Assembly (NCBI RefSeq): GCF_012933545.1
Contig: NZ_JAADJU010000001.1
Location: forward strand, 372,001 to 436,000
Length of the DNA: 64,000 nt
Origin: Rouxiella aceris
Lineage (GTDB): Bacteria > Pseudomonadota > Gammaproteobacteria > Enterobacterales > Enterobacteriaceae
Direction of reading: 5' to 3'
Shown in pieces: positions 54,122 through 62,672 of this stretch. Position 1 is the stretch's first letter. Every line of letters begins with the position of its first letter. Made by a program: the position numbers and the translations under genes. Under the pieces are notes generated by a model. The model was not told where the DNA came from and ran no database searches. It saw only the letters and a program-made list of their open reading frames with translations.

Positions 54122-55453
54122 TCAGATAAAATGACTGATAAGTATCACCATACCCAAACCAACAACCGAGTTGATCAACTCCAGTAACCCCCAGGTCTTA
54201 AAGGTATCCTTCATTGAAATACCAAAGGTCTCTTTAAACAACAGAAAGCCACCGTCGTACATCAGCGTAATGGTATTACTGCCACAGGCTACGGCAAGAA
54301 CCATCAATGCCGGATTAAGATTAAATGCCCCCACCATCGGTGCCACTATGCCTGCCGAGGTAATTGCGGCAACAGCACCCTGCCCGGTTAAAATACGGAT
54401 CACGGCAGTGATAAGCCAGGCGACGATAAATGGCGAGAACGGAACATTACTCATCACATGAACAATGCTGTCACCCACGTCTGAGTCAATAATTACTTGT
54501 TTGAGAATACCACCGGCACTTATAACAAATAGCACATTGGCGATTTGAGCAATCGCCAGACTGACATTTTTGGTGATGCCTTCCGGCGTCAATCCGCGCT
54601 TAACGCCGAGAAACCACATCGCGGCGCAGGTGGCGAGGAACATACTGATTTCTGCGCTGCCCAGCAGTTCACAGACGTGCGTGAGTTCAGATTTATTACC
54701 CGCAAGCGGTTTGACCACCGAAGCCAAAATCATCAGCACGGCAGGTATCAAGGGGATCATAATACTGATTTTGAACGAAGGCAGATCCTTCACTGCAAGC
54801 TCTTCAATGGGTTTAATCATTGAATTAAGCGGCATATTATTGATGCCAGGCAGAAATTTGGGCAACAAGATACCGGCACAGAACAGCGCAGGCAGAATAA
54901 CCAGCACGCCATAGAGGTAAACCTGCACGATATCTGCATTAAATGCGCTGATTAACGCCACCGGCCCAGGCTGAGGGGGAAACAGGCTGTGCCCCATAGT
55001 GGCTCCCACCACCGTTGGTATCACCAGCTTCATATAGGGGATATTGGCTTTTTTGGCAATATTCATCACCAGTGGCATGGCAATAAGAAATGCCACCTCA
55101 TAAAACATTGCAATACCAAATATCACACCAATAAAAATAAGACCAACTGAAAGAAAGCGGGTACCGCAATGATAAATAACTGTATCGGCTATTTTTTGGC
55201 TGGCACCCGACTCTGTCATAAACTTACCGATAACGGCACCGAAAATAATAATCAGCGCCAAATGCCCCATAATACCGCCAATTCCTAGCTGTATTGTGGA
55301 AACAATTTTATTTAGCGGAATACCGACCATAATAGCAACAAATACGCCGGCAATAAGCAGAGAAAAAATATTGTGGAACTTGTATTTTAGGTTCAGTACC
55401 ACCAATAGCGCGATACCTGTCAGCACCCAAAAGAGTGATAAGAAAGGTGACAT
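54122..55453 (-). CDS. gntP: GntP-family gluconate/fructuronate permease
   Basis: 443 residues, about 12 membrane segments, full length for the family. MSPFLSLFWVLTGIALLVVL at the N-terminus, GHSLFPPQPGPVALISAFNAD, a family-specific stretch, and NTITLMYDGGFLLFKETFGIS near the end. It carries gluconate or related sugar acids with protons. Next to uxuA, as E. coli gntP is, where the substrate is fructuronate; that role is inferred from context. Downstream of uxuA in the same direction after 78 bp. Confidence 0.9.
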   Translation of the reverse strand: MSPFLSLFWVLTGIALLVVLNLKYKFHNIFSLLIAGVFVAIMVGIPLNKIVSTIQLGIGGIMGHLALIIIFGAVIGKFMTESGASQKIADTVIYHCGTRFLSVGLIFIGVIFGIAMFYEVAFLIAMPLVMNIAKKANIPYMKLVIPTVVGATMGHSLFPPQPGPVALISAFNADIVQVYLYGVLVILPALFCAGILLPKFLPGINNMPLNSMIKPIEELAVKDLPSFKISIMIPLIPAVLMILASVVKPLAGNKSELTHVCELLGSAEISMFLATCAAMWFLGVKRGLTPEGITKNVSLAIAQIANVLFVISAGGILKQVIIDSDVGDSIVHVMSNVPFSPFIVAWLITAVIRILTGQGAVAAITSAGIVAPMVGAFNLNPALMVLAVACGSNTITLMYDGGFLLFKETFGISMKDTFKTWGLLELINSVVGLGMVILISHFI

Positions 55454-55531
55454 CGTTATCCTCAGATATTATGTAGCTGTAGTGATAATCGGGCACAACG
55501 AGATGGCGGAGCCATGCTCCGCCAGGTGAGA

Positions 55532-56596
55532 TTAGTGTTGACTAACGGCTTCCCATAATCCGAGAAGGTAGGTTACCCCCAGGGCACGGTCATAAAGTCC
55601 GTAACCGGGCCTGCCGGTCTCTCCCCAGATAAAACGCCCATGGTCAGGTCTGATATAACCGTCAAAGCCATTGTCGTGCAGTGATTTAATCACCTTAAGC
55701 ATATTCAATGAGCCATATTGCGTAGGATGGGCAGATTCGTAGAAATCCTTATCCTTGATAATCTTGATATTTCGCACATGGGCAAAGTGAATACGCTTAC
55801 GGCTGGAGAACTCTTTCAGGATGGCATAGACATCATTTTCAGGATCCTCGGCGATAGATCCGGTGCACAACGTCAGACCATTGGCCTCAGAGTCAACGGC
55901 ATTACAGATCCAGTCCAAGTCGTCGCGGTTTTTAACCACCCGCGGTAAACCAAAAATTGAATACGGAGGATCATCGGGATGGATTGCCATCTTAACGCCG
56001 ACTTCCTCACAAACCGGGATAATGGCTCGGAGGAAATACGCCAGATTTTCCCGCAGCAGCGCATCGTCAACGTCCTGGTATTTGGCAAACAATTCCTGCA
56101 CTTTTGCCAGGCGTTCAGGTTCCCAACCGGGTAAGGCAAAACCATTGGAGTTTTCCAGAACCTCTTTAACCACTTCATCGAGACTTTTATCGATACCGGC
56201 TTTTTCAAACGCCATGGTCAATGAGCCATCGGGCAGCACATAGTTCATGTCGGTTTTCATCCAGTCAAACACTGGCATAAAGTTGTAGCAAATGACCTTT
56301 ACACCAAAATCGGCCAGGTTACGGATAGTTTGCTGGTAGTTGGCAATATAGCGTTCACGTGAGGGCAAACCGATTTTGATATCATCATGAATATTGACGC
56401 TTTCAATTACCTCCATGGTTAGCCCGGCATTGTGGGCCTGTTCTATCAATGCCTTGATTTTCTCTTTGGGCCAGACTTCACCCACCGGCACATCGTAAAG
56501 CGCCCCGACAACACCCGTTACCCCCGGCACTTGCCTGATGTGCTCAAGTGGGATCTTGTCTTCTTCGGGACCAAACCAACGCATTGTCATTTGCAT
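55532..56596 (-). CDS. uxuA: Mannonate dehydratase UxuA
   Basis: 354 residues from ATG 56596 (an ATG two codons later is also possible; the frame is open further to 56710 but without a binding site). Dehydrates D-mannonate to 2-keto-3-deoxygluconate in glucuronate breakdown. MTMRWFGPEEDKIPLEHIRQ, MEVIESVNIHDDIKIGLPSR, ICYNFMPVFDWMKTDM and MAIHPDDPPYSIFGLPRVV (with metal-binding His and Asp) are family motifs. Length resembles Bacillus-type UxuA (about 359) rather than E. coli (394). No uxuB or kdgK is nearby. Confidence 0.93.
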   Translation of the reverse strand: MQMTMRWFGPEEDKIPLEHIRQVPGVTGVVGALYDVPVGEVWPKEKIKALIEQAHNAGLTMEVIESVNIHDDIKIGLPSRERYIANYQQTIRNLADFGVKVICYNFMPVFDWMKTDMNYVLPDGSLTMAFEKAGIDKSLDEVVKEVLENSNGFALPGWEPERLAKVQELFAKYQDVDDALLRENLAYFLRAIIPVCEEVGVKMAIHPDDPPYSIFGLPRVVKNRDDLDWICNAVDSEANGLTLCTGSIAEDPENDVYAILKEFSSRKRIHFAHVRNIKIIKDKDFYESAHPTQYGSLNMLKVIKSLHDNGFDGYIRPDHGRFIWGETGRPGYGLYDRALGVTYLLGLWEAVSQH

Positions 56597-56968
56597 GCCT
56601 GTCACTCTCTTTGCTAAACACGGTAAAATGTAGACTACCATTCTAGTATACATAGCTTGTTTTCTACTGGATTTGACGGAGGTCACATTGCGGACAAGGG
56701 ATAGATCCACTAATTAGTGGTCGGAAGGATCGCCTGGGGGGTTGCATTGATGCCAATAGAGATGACTATCGCCGGAAGCCAATGCACAAGACACCATGTG
56801 GCTTATCCATTGTTATCTTTGAATCATACAGCGAGCCACAGAAAACCAGTTCAAGATAATCAGGGAGTTAGACCGAGGGGGGGGGGTAATTTTCACATTC
56901 GCAGCAAGAACAAGCCGTGGGGTAACATAGACCAGCCAGACCGCCGGTTGGGCGATCTGGTGATGATT
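56597..56968. other. Gap with a G10 tract between uxuA and the sigma factor gene
   Basis: 372 bp without a supported gene. It holds the uxuA promoter (leftward) and a run of ten G residues (56877-56886). Nothing else recognised. Confidence 0.5.
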
Positions 56969-57517
56969 TCAATCTTCGGTTAATTCATCATACAGACTGT
57001 GCAGCCGTGTGCGCAGAAAGAGTACTGCCTTGTGCTTGCGCGATAATAAGGTCTGAACACTGGTGCCGGTTTCTTCCGCCAGTTCATTATAGCTGTAACC
57101 CAACAGTTCCGTTTTCTCAAACACTTCGCACTGTGCTGCCGGAAGTTCAGCTAACGCCGCCTCCAACTCCTCCCACAGCAGCGCTTTGAGATATTCATCC
57201 TCCGGCGTTTGTGCTACACCAAAAAGCGTTTCTGCCAGTTCGTCTTCCGGGCCATTCTCCTCGTCGTCGCTAAAAAAGTCGGCTAACGACAGTTCACGCT
57301 TTTTACGTGAGCGATCGATCATTTCGTTGCGTGCAGCACGGAACAGCCAGGCGGCGACATTTTCCACCGGCTGCTCCACCAGCATCAGCTTATAGGTGAC
57401 TTCCTGCAATATGTCGTCAGCGTCAGCGCGCACCGATGTTCGGCCGCGGATAAACGCTTTTAACGTTGTCCGGCATGCGTTGATCGCTGACATTAGCAGT
57501 GAATCCTGCGGCATCAC
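56969..57517 (-). CDS. ECF-type RNA polymerase sigma factor
   Basis: 182 residues. Region 2 with ADADDILQEVTYKLM (-10 recognition, about residues 30-46) and AARNEMIDRSRKKR, region 4 with LPAAQCEVFEKTELLGYSYN and ELAEETGTSVQTLLSRKHKA (helix-turn-helix), as in sigma-70 family extracytoplasmic function factors. The start GTG 57517 or ATG 57514 lies 2-5 bp after the stop of the upstream membrane protein gene, so the two are tightly coupled. It lacks the classic anti-sigma partner with a ZAS domain; the upstream protein may fill that role. Confidence 0.85.
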   Translation of the reverse strand: MMPQDSLLMSAINACRTTLKAFIRGRTSVRADADDILQEVTYKLMLVEQPVENVAAWLFRAARNEMIDRSRKKRELSLADFFSDDEENGPEDELAETLFGVAQTPEDEYLKALLWEELEAALAELPAAQCEVFEKTELLGYSYNELAEETGTSVQTLLSRKHKAVLFLRTRLHSLYDELTED

Positions 57518-57519
57518 AA

Positions 57520-57963
57520 TTACTCGGCGTCTGTGGATTTTGTCGCGCTGTTGTCTGCCTGTGGCTGGCTGTCGTCTTTGTCATCGCGACGTCCACGCCA
57601 GTCACAAGGCTGGCAGTGCCCACGGTGACCAAAGTGTTTACGGCGGTGCTGCATAAACTCTTCACGTTGTTCCGGTGTCAATTGCATCCAACGTTTATGC
57701 ATACGGTGACGCGCCATGCCAATCATTCCCGGATGAAAACCCAAGCCGCCAAATAAGATACGGCACAACACCAGGCCACCCAAAGCCTGCCAGAAGCCAA
57801 TGCTTTTCACACCGATGACTGCTGGCAAAATAGCATTCCACAGTGACATCACCAACAACCCAAGTATGGCCGCGAACGCTACACCCAGCAGCAATGGTTT
57901 TATCATGCGGTGACCACCAAAGTGGTGCCCATGACCCTGTCCACGCATATCAAAATCTCTCAT
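57520..57963 (-). CDS. His-rich membrane protein, candidate sigma-factor partner
   Basis: 147 residues. The N-terminus has a His/Gly-rich patch (GQGHGHHFGGHR), then two hydrophobic segments (about 22-42 and 50-68), and a basic C-terminal half with LTPEQREEFMQHRRKHFGHR, similar in style to the LTxxQ motif of CpxP/Spy-type proteins, and a Cys pair HCQPCDW. First gene before the sigma factor gene. A role in sensing metal or envelope stress and controlling the sigma factor is possible but not shown. Confidence 0.75.
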   Translation of the reverse strand: MRDFDMRGQGHGHHFGGHRMIKPLLLGVAFAAILGLLVMSLWNAILPAVIGVKSIGFWQALGGLVLCRILFGGLGFHPGMIGMARHRMHKRWMQLTPEQREEFMQHRRKHFGHRGHCQPCDWRGRRDDKDDSQPQADNSATKSTDAE

Positions 57964-58092
57964 TATTTATTACCTCATTATTACATTAGCGGATAACTGC
58001 CTGTAATGAGGTAGACGAATGAGCGGCAGAAATATTGTCAGGAAAACCAGATAATATTGACGATTAGTTTTAATACATTGAAACTAATGAAC

Positions 58093-58295
58093 TTATTTTA
58101 TAGTCATCGACCCTGTGATCTCGATAGGTTCGCAAAATCTCGGAGGCCCGCGATACGTGCCAAAGAGCAGCCAGTCCTCGCCCCAATGATCCACTCAAGA
58201 TTTTCGGCAGATAACGCCAGCAAAGTTTGCCTATCGCCACGGCCCATAGCTGCAAAAAAATCTTTCACAATCTGGATATGCTCTTGGGTACTTAT
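58093..58295 (-). pseudogene. Decayed SnoaL/NTF2-family gene
   Basis: After a strong binding site (AAGGAGG, 58303-58309) the leftward frame reads STQEHIQIVKDFFAAMGRGD then TLLALSAENLEWII, which resembles the N-terminus of NTF2-like (SnoaL) proteins about 130 residues long. Three defects: the expected ATG is ATA (58293-58295); after EWII a one-base loss shifts the frame, the continuation GEDW...GTYRG being found in another frame; and the rest is missing, with a stop at 58093-58095. Last member of the TetR-controlled reductase operon. Not coding in its present state. Confidence 0.65.
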
Positions 58296-58318
58296 CGCAA
58301 CCCCTCCTTTTTATTACT

Positions 58319-58939
58319 TCAGCCGAGATCAACGTTGAAGGCAATGTTCCAGCTGCCTGCGCCGTTTTTGGCCACACCGATAAGCATCAGACCAAGCGCC
58401 TCAAGCGTCTGGGCCATCTGCAAGCCACCGACATCGAACGGACGCAGCCCGAGACGCTCAAGGAAAGTCGAGACACGCGCCTTGGCCTGCGGATCGTCAG
58501 CCGCGATAAATGCGTCGAGAGCGACAGTCCGAGCAAGTACGTGGCCGAAGAGAGTATTAAATGCCTTCACCACATGCGCGCTGGCCGGGACACACTTGGC
58601 TATTTCCTGCGCACCAGAACTGCCGCCAGGGGTGACGAGGCCCGTAACGTCAGAGGAAATCGGGTTGCTGATGTCGATGATAATTTTGCCGTCGAGCGCC
58701 TTCCCGTAATCGGCCACGACTCGCGCAGCACTGGCGTACGGTACGGCGAGGATAACGATATTGCCCGCAGGTACGGCACCGTATTCCCCGATCATCGCGC
58801 CGCCGGCCAGTTGGTCGGCCAGCGTCTGCGCTTTGGCTGGGTCACGGCTGATCACTTCGACGGTGTATCCAGCCTTGGCAGTACGGCCAGCGATCGCTGC
58901 AGCCATGCCGCCTGAGCCGATAATGCTGATAGTGTTCAT
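58319..58939 (-). CDS. NADPH-dependent oxidoreductase (F420-dependent NADP reductase-like), paralogue 2
   Basis: 206 residues from ATG 58939 (MNTISIIGSGGMAAAIAG), a Rossmann GxGxxA at the N-terminus followed by KAGYTVEVISRDPAKA; GNIVILAVPYAS, DISNPISSD and HVVKAFNTLFGHVLA are conserved with the F420-dependent NADP oxidoreductase (COG2085) family, which can act as plain NADP reductases. It is a close paralogue of the protein at 60004 (same motifs SIIGSGGMAAAI, KAFNTLF, LGLRP). Operon with the epimerase and first paralogue. Confidence 0.88.
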   Translation of the reverse strand: MNTISIIGSGGMAAAIAGRTAKAGYTVEVISRDPAKAQTLADQLAGGAMIGEYGAVPAGNIVILAVPYASAARVVADYGKALDGKIIIDISNPISSDVTGLVTPGGSSGAQEIAKCVPASAHVVKAFNTLFGHVLARTVALDAFIAADDPQAKARVSTFLERLGLRPFDVGGLQMAQTLEALGLMLIGVAKNGAGSWNIAFNVDLG

Positions 58940-59012
58940 ATGCAGTTTCCTCATAGGTTGGGGATTGCCCGGCGAACCGCGTCATCCGCCAGACTTATTG
59001 CCTCAGCTCAAC

Positions 59013-59951
59013 TTAGCTGGCAGGAAAGTAGTGGCCGTTGTCGAGGTCGTCGAGCAGGCCTGGCTGTATGGGTTCCCAGCCGAGAGTCTGTCGGGTAATA
59101 AAGCTGGATGCCGGAAGGTCTAGCGTGACCAAATTCGCAAGAAAGCCAAAGTATCCCGGTATCATTAGCACGTCCGCGGGAATGCTTACCACTGGCAGGC
59201 CCAAACGTTTGCCAATGGCCTCAGCGATCTCGCGAAACGGGATCCCCTCGCCCTCAGTCCCGTGCCAACTTTTGCCAGCTGACCCTTTCTCTAGCGCGAG
59301 TCGAAATAAAGAGGCAAGGTCACGGCTGTGCACCGCCGGCCAGCGGTTCGCGCCGTCTCCGGGATAACCGACGACGCCTTTTTCCTTCGCAAGTGCAATC
59401 AGCAGCGGGAGGAAACCGGCATCGGTAGTGCTATGCGCAATGGTAGGGATCCGCACGATAGAAGAGCGCACGCCCCGCTCCGCGAGACCGACAACAGTGA
59501 GTTCCACAATGTTACGAACCCGCAAGGTGCCCTTATATGCATCGCCGCCGGGAAGGGCTGGGTCCTCCTCGGTGGCAGGACGACCCAGGTTTTCCCACCC
59601 TGGCGAACCAATGCTCCCCGATACGACCAGCGGCTTTCCGGTTCCGGCCAGTGCTTCGCCATACGCGAGCATAATTTGCAACTCCGCAGCGGCCACGGCA
59701 TCAAGACCACCGGAGGGAAGCAGGTCTTGCCTGTGTGCGACGTGGATGACGCCATCGGACGCTGCAGCCGCCGCCTTGAGCCCATCGAGGTCGGAAATAT
59801 CCCCGCGAAGAACCTTGGCACCCAGCGCGGCTACCACTGCCGCAGACTCATCCGACCGGGCCAAGCCAGTGACCTCATGACCAGCAGCGATAAGCTCGGG
59901 AATGATGTATGAACCAATATGGCCGGTCCCGCCAGTGACGAATACATGCAT
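59013..59951 (-). CDS. NAD(P)-dependent epimerase/SDR-like protein
   Basis: 312 residues of the extended or atypical SDR type: MHVFVTGGTGHIGSYIIPEL with the TGGTGHIG nucleotide site, DGVIHVAHRQDL and the C-terminal SFITRQTLGWEPIQPGLLDD (common in this family, as in YbjT/NmrA-like epimerases). The gene lies between the two paralogous reductases and may share their pathway, which is unknown. Confidence 0.9.
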   Translation of the reverse strand: MHVFVTGGTGHIGSYIIPELIAAGHEVTGLARSDESAAVVAALGAKVLRGDISDLDGLKAAAAASDGVIHVAHRQDLLPSGGLDAVAAAELQIMLAYGEALAGTGKPLVVSGSIGSPGWENLGRPATEEDPALPGGDAYKGTLRVRNIVELTVVGLAERGVRSSIVRIPTIAHSTTDAGFLPLLIALAKEKGVVGYPGDGANRWPAVHSRDLASLFRLALEKGSAGKSWHGTEGEGIPFREIAEAIGKRLGLPVVSIPADVLMIPGYFGFLANLVTLDLPASSFITRQTLGWEPIQPGLLDDLDNGHYFPAS

Positions 59952-60003
59952 GTTACTGCTCCTTGTTGACTATATGATGCGAGAAGTTGTGGTACCGCGG
60001 CAC

Positions 60004-60639
60004 TCAGCCGAGCAGGCTCACACCGATTGAGAACTTGCTGTGCTTGATGGAGTGGGTAATGAGGCCCAGTGACAGTAGACAGGCGTGTTCCAGCGTACGT
60101 GCCATAAACAGCGGTCCTGTATCCATCGGGCGCAATCCGAGACTCTCGATAAACGCCGAAACACGTGTCTTCGCCTGCCCATTGTCACCAGCAATAAACA
60201 CGTCCAACGGGTGGCCCTCGGTAGGACCGGCAGCCAGAACGTGAGAAAACAAGGTGTTGAATGCCTTGACAACCTGCGCATCGGCAGGAGCAATGCTGGC
60301 GATCTCCTGGGCACCGGAACTGTCGTCGGGGGTCACGAAACTTGTGTAGTCGGTGGCAACGGGGTTGGTAATATCTACGAGGATCTTGCCTGCCAGCGCT
60401 TCGCTGTACTGCTTTACCACGTCGAGAACGGCAAGGTAGGGAACCGCCAAAATGACGATGTCGCCAGCCGGAACCGCGCGGAACGACCCTGTCGTCGCGC
60501 CCTGTCCTATCTGCTCAGCCAATGCCCGCGCCTTCACCGTATCGCGACTTATCACCTCGACGGTATGCCCAGCCTTGACAGAAAGACCTCCGATCGCTGC
60601 GGCCATGCCGCCTGATCCTATGATGCTGATAGTGCTCAT
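60004..60639 (-). CDS. NADPH-dependent oxidoreductase (F420-dependent NADP reductase-like), paralogue 1
   Basis: 211 residues from ATG 60639, six nt after AGAGG; the frame is open to 60681. MSTISIIGSGGMAAAIGGL, KAGHTVEVISRDTVKARAL, GDIVILAVPYLAVLDVV, DITNPVATDYTSFVTP and VVKAFNTLFSHVLA match its paralogue at 58319. First gene of the operon, facing tetR across an operator region. Confidence 0.88.
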   Translation of the reverse strand: MSTISIIGSGGMAAAIGGLSVKAGHTVEVISRDTVKARALAEQIGQGATTGSFRAVPAGDIVILAVPYLAVLDVVKQYSEALAGKILVDITNPVATDYTSFVTPDDSSGAQEIASIAPADAQVVKAFNTLFSHVLAAGPTEGHPLDVFIAGDNGQAKTRVSAFIESLGLRPMDTGPLFMARTLEHACLLSLGLITHSIKHSKFSIGVSLLG

Positions 60640-60705
60640 ATACAGCCTCTTCACTCGTTGGGTGGTGTTCATGCTATCCAAATAGTACGCTTTGCGGTAT
60701 TATCT

Positions 60706-60739
60706 GGACCAGTGATACGAATATATGGATCAGTGATCC
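60706..60739. promoter_or_regulatory. Tandem TetR-type operators
   Basis: GGATCAGTGATCC (60727-60739) is a perfect 13-bp palindrome with a central G; GGACCAGTGATAC (60706-60718) is a diverged copy exactly 21 bp (two helical turns) away. The pair sits between the divergent tetR and reductase genes, close to both start sites (18 bp before tetR ATG). Confidence 0.8.
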
Positions 60740-60757
60740 GCTTGTCAAGGAGCTATT

Positions 60758-61336
60758 ATGAGAGCCGACGCCAGAAAAAATTATGACCACCTGCTTACCG
60801 TCGCGCGAGACGTCGTCACCGAGCACGGCATCAATGCATCTATGCGTGATATCGCCCGCCGCGCCGACGTTGGGTTGGCCACTCTGCTGCGACATTTTCC
60901 GACACGAGAAGCCCTGTTCGAAGCATTGCTATGTACAAAGTCGAACGTTCTGACGCAGAAAGCAGCCGAGCTGGCAACGACGGCACCACCTGACGAAGCA
61001 CTCATCTCCTGGTTTCGTGACGGGTTAGCGTTCGTCCAAACCTATAGTGGTGTTTGTGCCTTGATGGCGAGCGCGCACACAGACCCGGACTCGGCGCTTT
61101 ACGCTTCAACTACCGCGTTGCATTCTGCGGGGGCGCGATTACTTGCCCGAGCTCAAGCCGAGGGAACGGCGCGTGCTGATATAGATGGGGAGGACCTGTT
61201 CGCCCTAATGTCGGCGCTCAGTTGGCTCGTCGACCAACCGGCATTCACACCGAAGGAGGATCATCTCTTTCAGGTCATCACCAGCGCTATTTTTACAAAT
61301 CCGGCTGGCAACGATGTCAAAAAGATAATGCGTTGA
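60758..61336 (+). CDS. TetR-family transcriptional repressor
   Basis: 192 residues, N-terminal TetR helix-turn-helix (DVVTEHGINASMRDIARRAD, then VGLATLLRHFPTREALFEAL). The C-terminal domain is typical of the TetR_C_11 or SbtR-like type. Divergent from the reductase operon with two operator-like palindromes between them; ligand unknown, but it probably represses reductase genes until a reactive compound is present. Confidence 0.92.
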   Translation: MRADARKNYDHLLTVARDVVTEHGINASMRDIARRADVGLATLLRHFPTREALFEALLCTKSNVLTQKAAELATTAPPDEALISWFRDGLAFVQTYSGVCALMASAHTDPDSALYASTTALHSAGARLLARAQAEGTARADIDGEDLFALMSALSWLVDQPAFTPKEDHLFQVITSAIFTNPAGNDVKKIMR

Positions 61337-61558
61337 GGGAGATGGATTTCATATGGTCGATGGTTGCCGTTGAGCGCTTAACTGATCCTACTTATCCGAG
61401 CAGTTAAAAATGGGGGGATTACCTTTGGGCCTGAACAATAGGGCAGCTGTTAACTCCCACTGTTTTGTACGATTATTATTCCGCTCACGGTGTGACTATG
61501 GGCCATCAAAATCCGAAAACGAATCCCCAAGTGAGAAGTTTTTTCCTTCTCGCCTAGA
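61337..61558. other. Gap after tetR
   Basis: 222 bp without a recognised gene; short open frames only. This is where the sequence starts to become AT-rich. Confidence 0.3.
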
Positions 61559-61861
61559 TTATTTATATAGCAACGAGGAAAGTCCTATAACCATTACGAT
61601 GCTCATAACTACCTGAATCAAAACGACCAAAAAGGCAAGAGCACCAAACACGGTGATTTTTTTTCGAAGGATAAACGTAATACCGGAAAATACAGCACTG
61701 AACAGAATTGTTTTAAGTATGTAAGACAACGGCACCATCGAAGTGTGGCCTGTATGTATACCGGCCAAACCAATAAGACCGATAAACAGACCACCGCAAA
61801 AACCCCATCCCCAGAATGTCATCGGCAGACTTAGCTGCCCTGTTACCAGCTTCTTCAACAC
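61559..61861 (-). CDS. Small membrane protein, hypothetical
   Basis: 100 residues from GTG 61861, seven nt after AGGGG. Four hydrophobic segments fill the chain (GGLFIGLIGLAGI, LSYILKTILFSAVFSGITF, GALAFLVVLIQVVMSIVMV). No known family recognised; it is rather like small immunity or stress-associated membrane proteins of accessory regions. Confidence 0.55.
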   Translation of the reverse strand: MLKKLVTGQLSLPMTFWGWGFCGGLFIGLIGLAGIHTGHTSMVPLSYILKTILFSAVFSGITFILRKKITVFGALAFLVVLIQVVMSIVMVIGLSSLLYK

Positions 61862-61971
61862 AACTGCACCCCTTTTATAAGGTAAATATATTAAAGATTT
61901 TTATCCCTCAGGTATCCTGGCCTACCGCAAAATTTAGTCCCAGCTAAATACTACTTTCCCGAGAGTGAATC

Positions 61972-62154
61972 CTAGTTTGTACGGTTGATTTTACATTCTG
62001 TCAGCAGAGTCACACAAGAGCATTTATTAATACCGATTGAATTGTGACCTACGGGAGTGCGGACAAAAACTTGAACCATTTGGAGATAGTCCATGTACTC
62101 ATACGAAGATCGCATACCGGCGGTAAAACTATACATAAAACCAGGGAAACACAT
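61972..62154 (-). CDS. Short hypothetical ORF
   Basis: 60 residues (MCFPGFMYSFTAGMRSSYEY at the start), preceded by GGGGAG 5-6 nt upstream. No recognised family and biased composition; it may be a remnant of something larger. An in-frame stop separates it from another short frame starting at about 62283 on the same strand. Confidence 0.25.
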   Translation of the reverse strand: MCFPGFMYSFTAGMRSSYEYMDYLQMVQVFVRTPVGHNSIGINKCSCVTLLTECKINRTN

Positions 62155-62351
62155 CGCAGCTCCCCTTCGTCAGTTGGGTTACCCGACGAAGAATGCTCTC
62201 AAAAGCTGATATCGGGAATACGAGCAATCCCATTACCAACACCATGAACATTAAATTTTGCAGAAGCACCCAGTCTATTCATTAGCCCCCCCTTAAAATA
62301 CATAGTTTATATTAAAGTAAACTTGCATTACATGAGCAAAATCGCACTCTG

Positions 62352-62672
62352 CTAGCAAAATTTATTATGTGCAATTGTAATATCTAATGCGCCAATAAAA
62401 TACTCAACTTCATAATAAGAAGAACCGAGATCTATAACGTTAAATTTTATTCTTTCAATGTCTTCGGTCTGGGCGAAATTGTATCGAATACTGGGAGTAC
62501 TTTGTATTGAAAGTTTTTCGAAAGCACGACCCCATGAACATGAACATTCAAAATTTAATCTTGGCAATTCATTTCCTGAGTCATAGATTACATCTCTACT
62601 GAAGCCATTTTTCGATTCACTTATGCTAAAGCAATAGGATAGCATCTGTTTACTTGGATTCTGGCACTCCAC
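62352..62672 (-). CDS. C-terminal part of a probably split gene (soluble domain)
   Basis: 107 codons from GTG 62672, overlapping the upstream membrane gene by 52 bp in another frame. VECQNPSKQMLSYCFSISES is the N-terminus. One extra base in the A5 tract (62682-62686 on the plus strand as T5) would join it to the membrane protein without a stop. Likely the C-terminal domain of one original protein of about 215 residues, or a slippage product. Confidence 0.45.
   Translation of the reverse strand: MECQNPSKQMLSYCFSISESKNGFSRDVIYDSGNELPRLNFECSCSWGRAFEKLSIQSTPSIRYNFAQTEDIERIKFNVIDLGSSYYEVEYFIGALDITIAHNKFC

Noticed and set aside
53765-54134. Short open frames after the exporter gene
   Set aside because: No ribosome binding site, family resemblance or consistent codon use.
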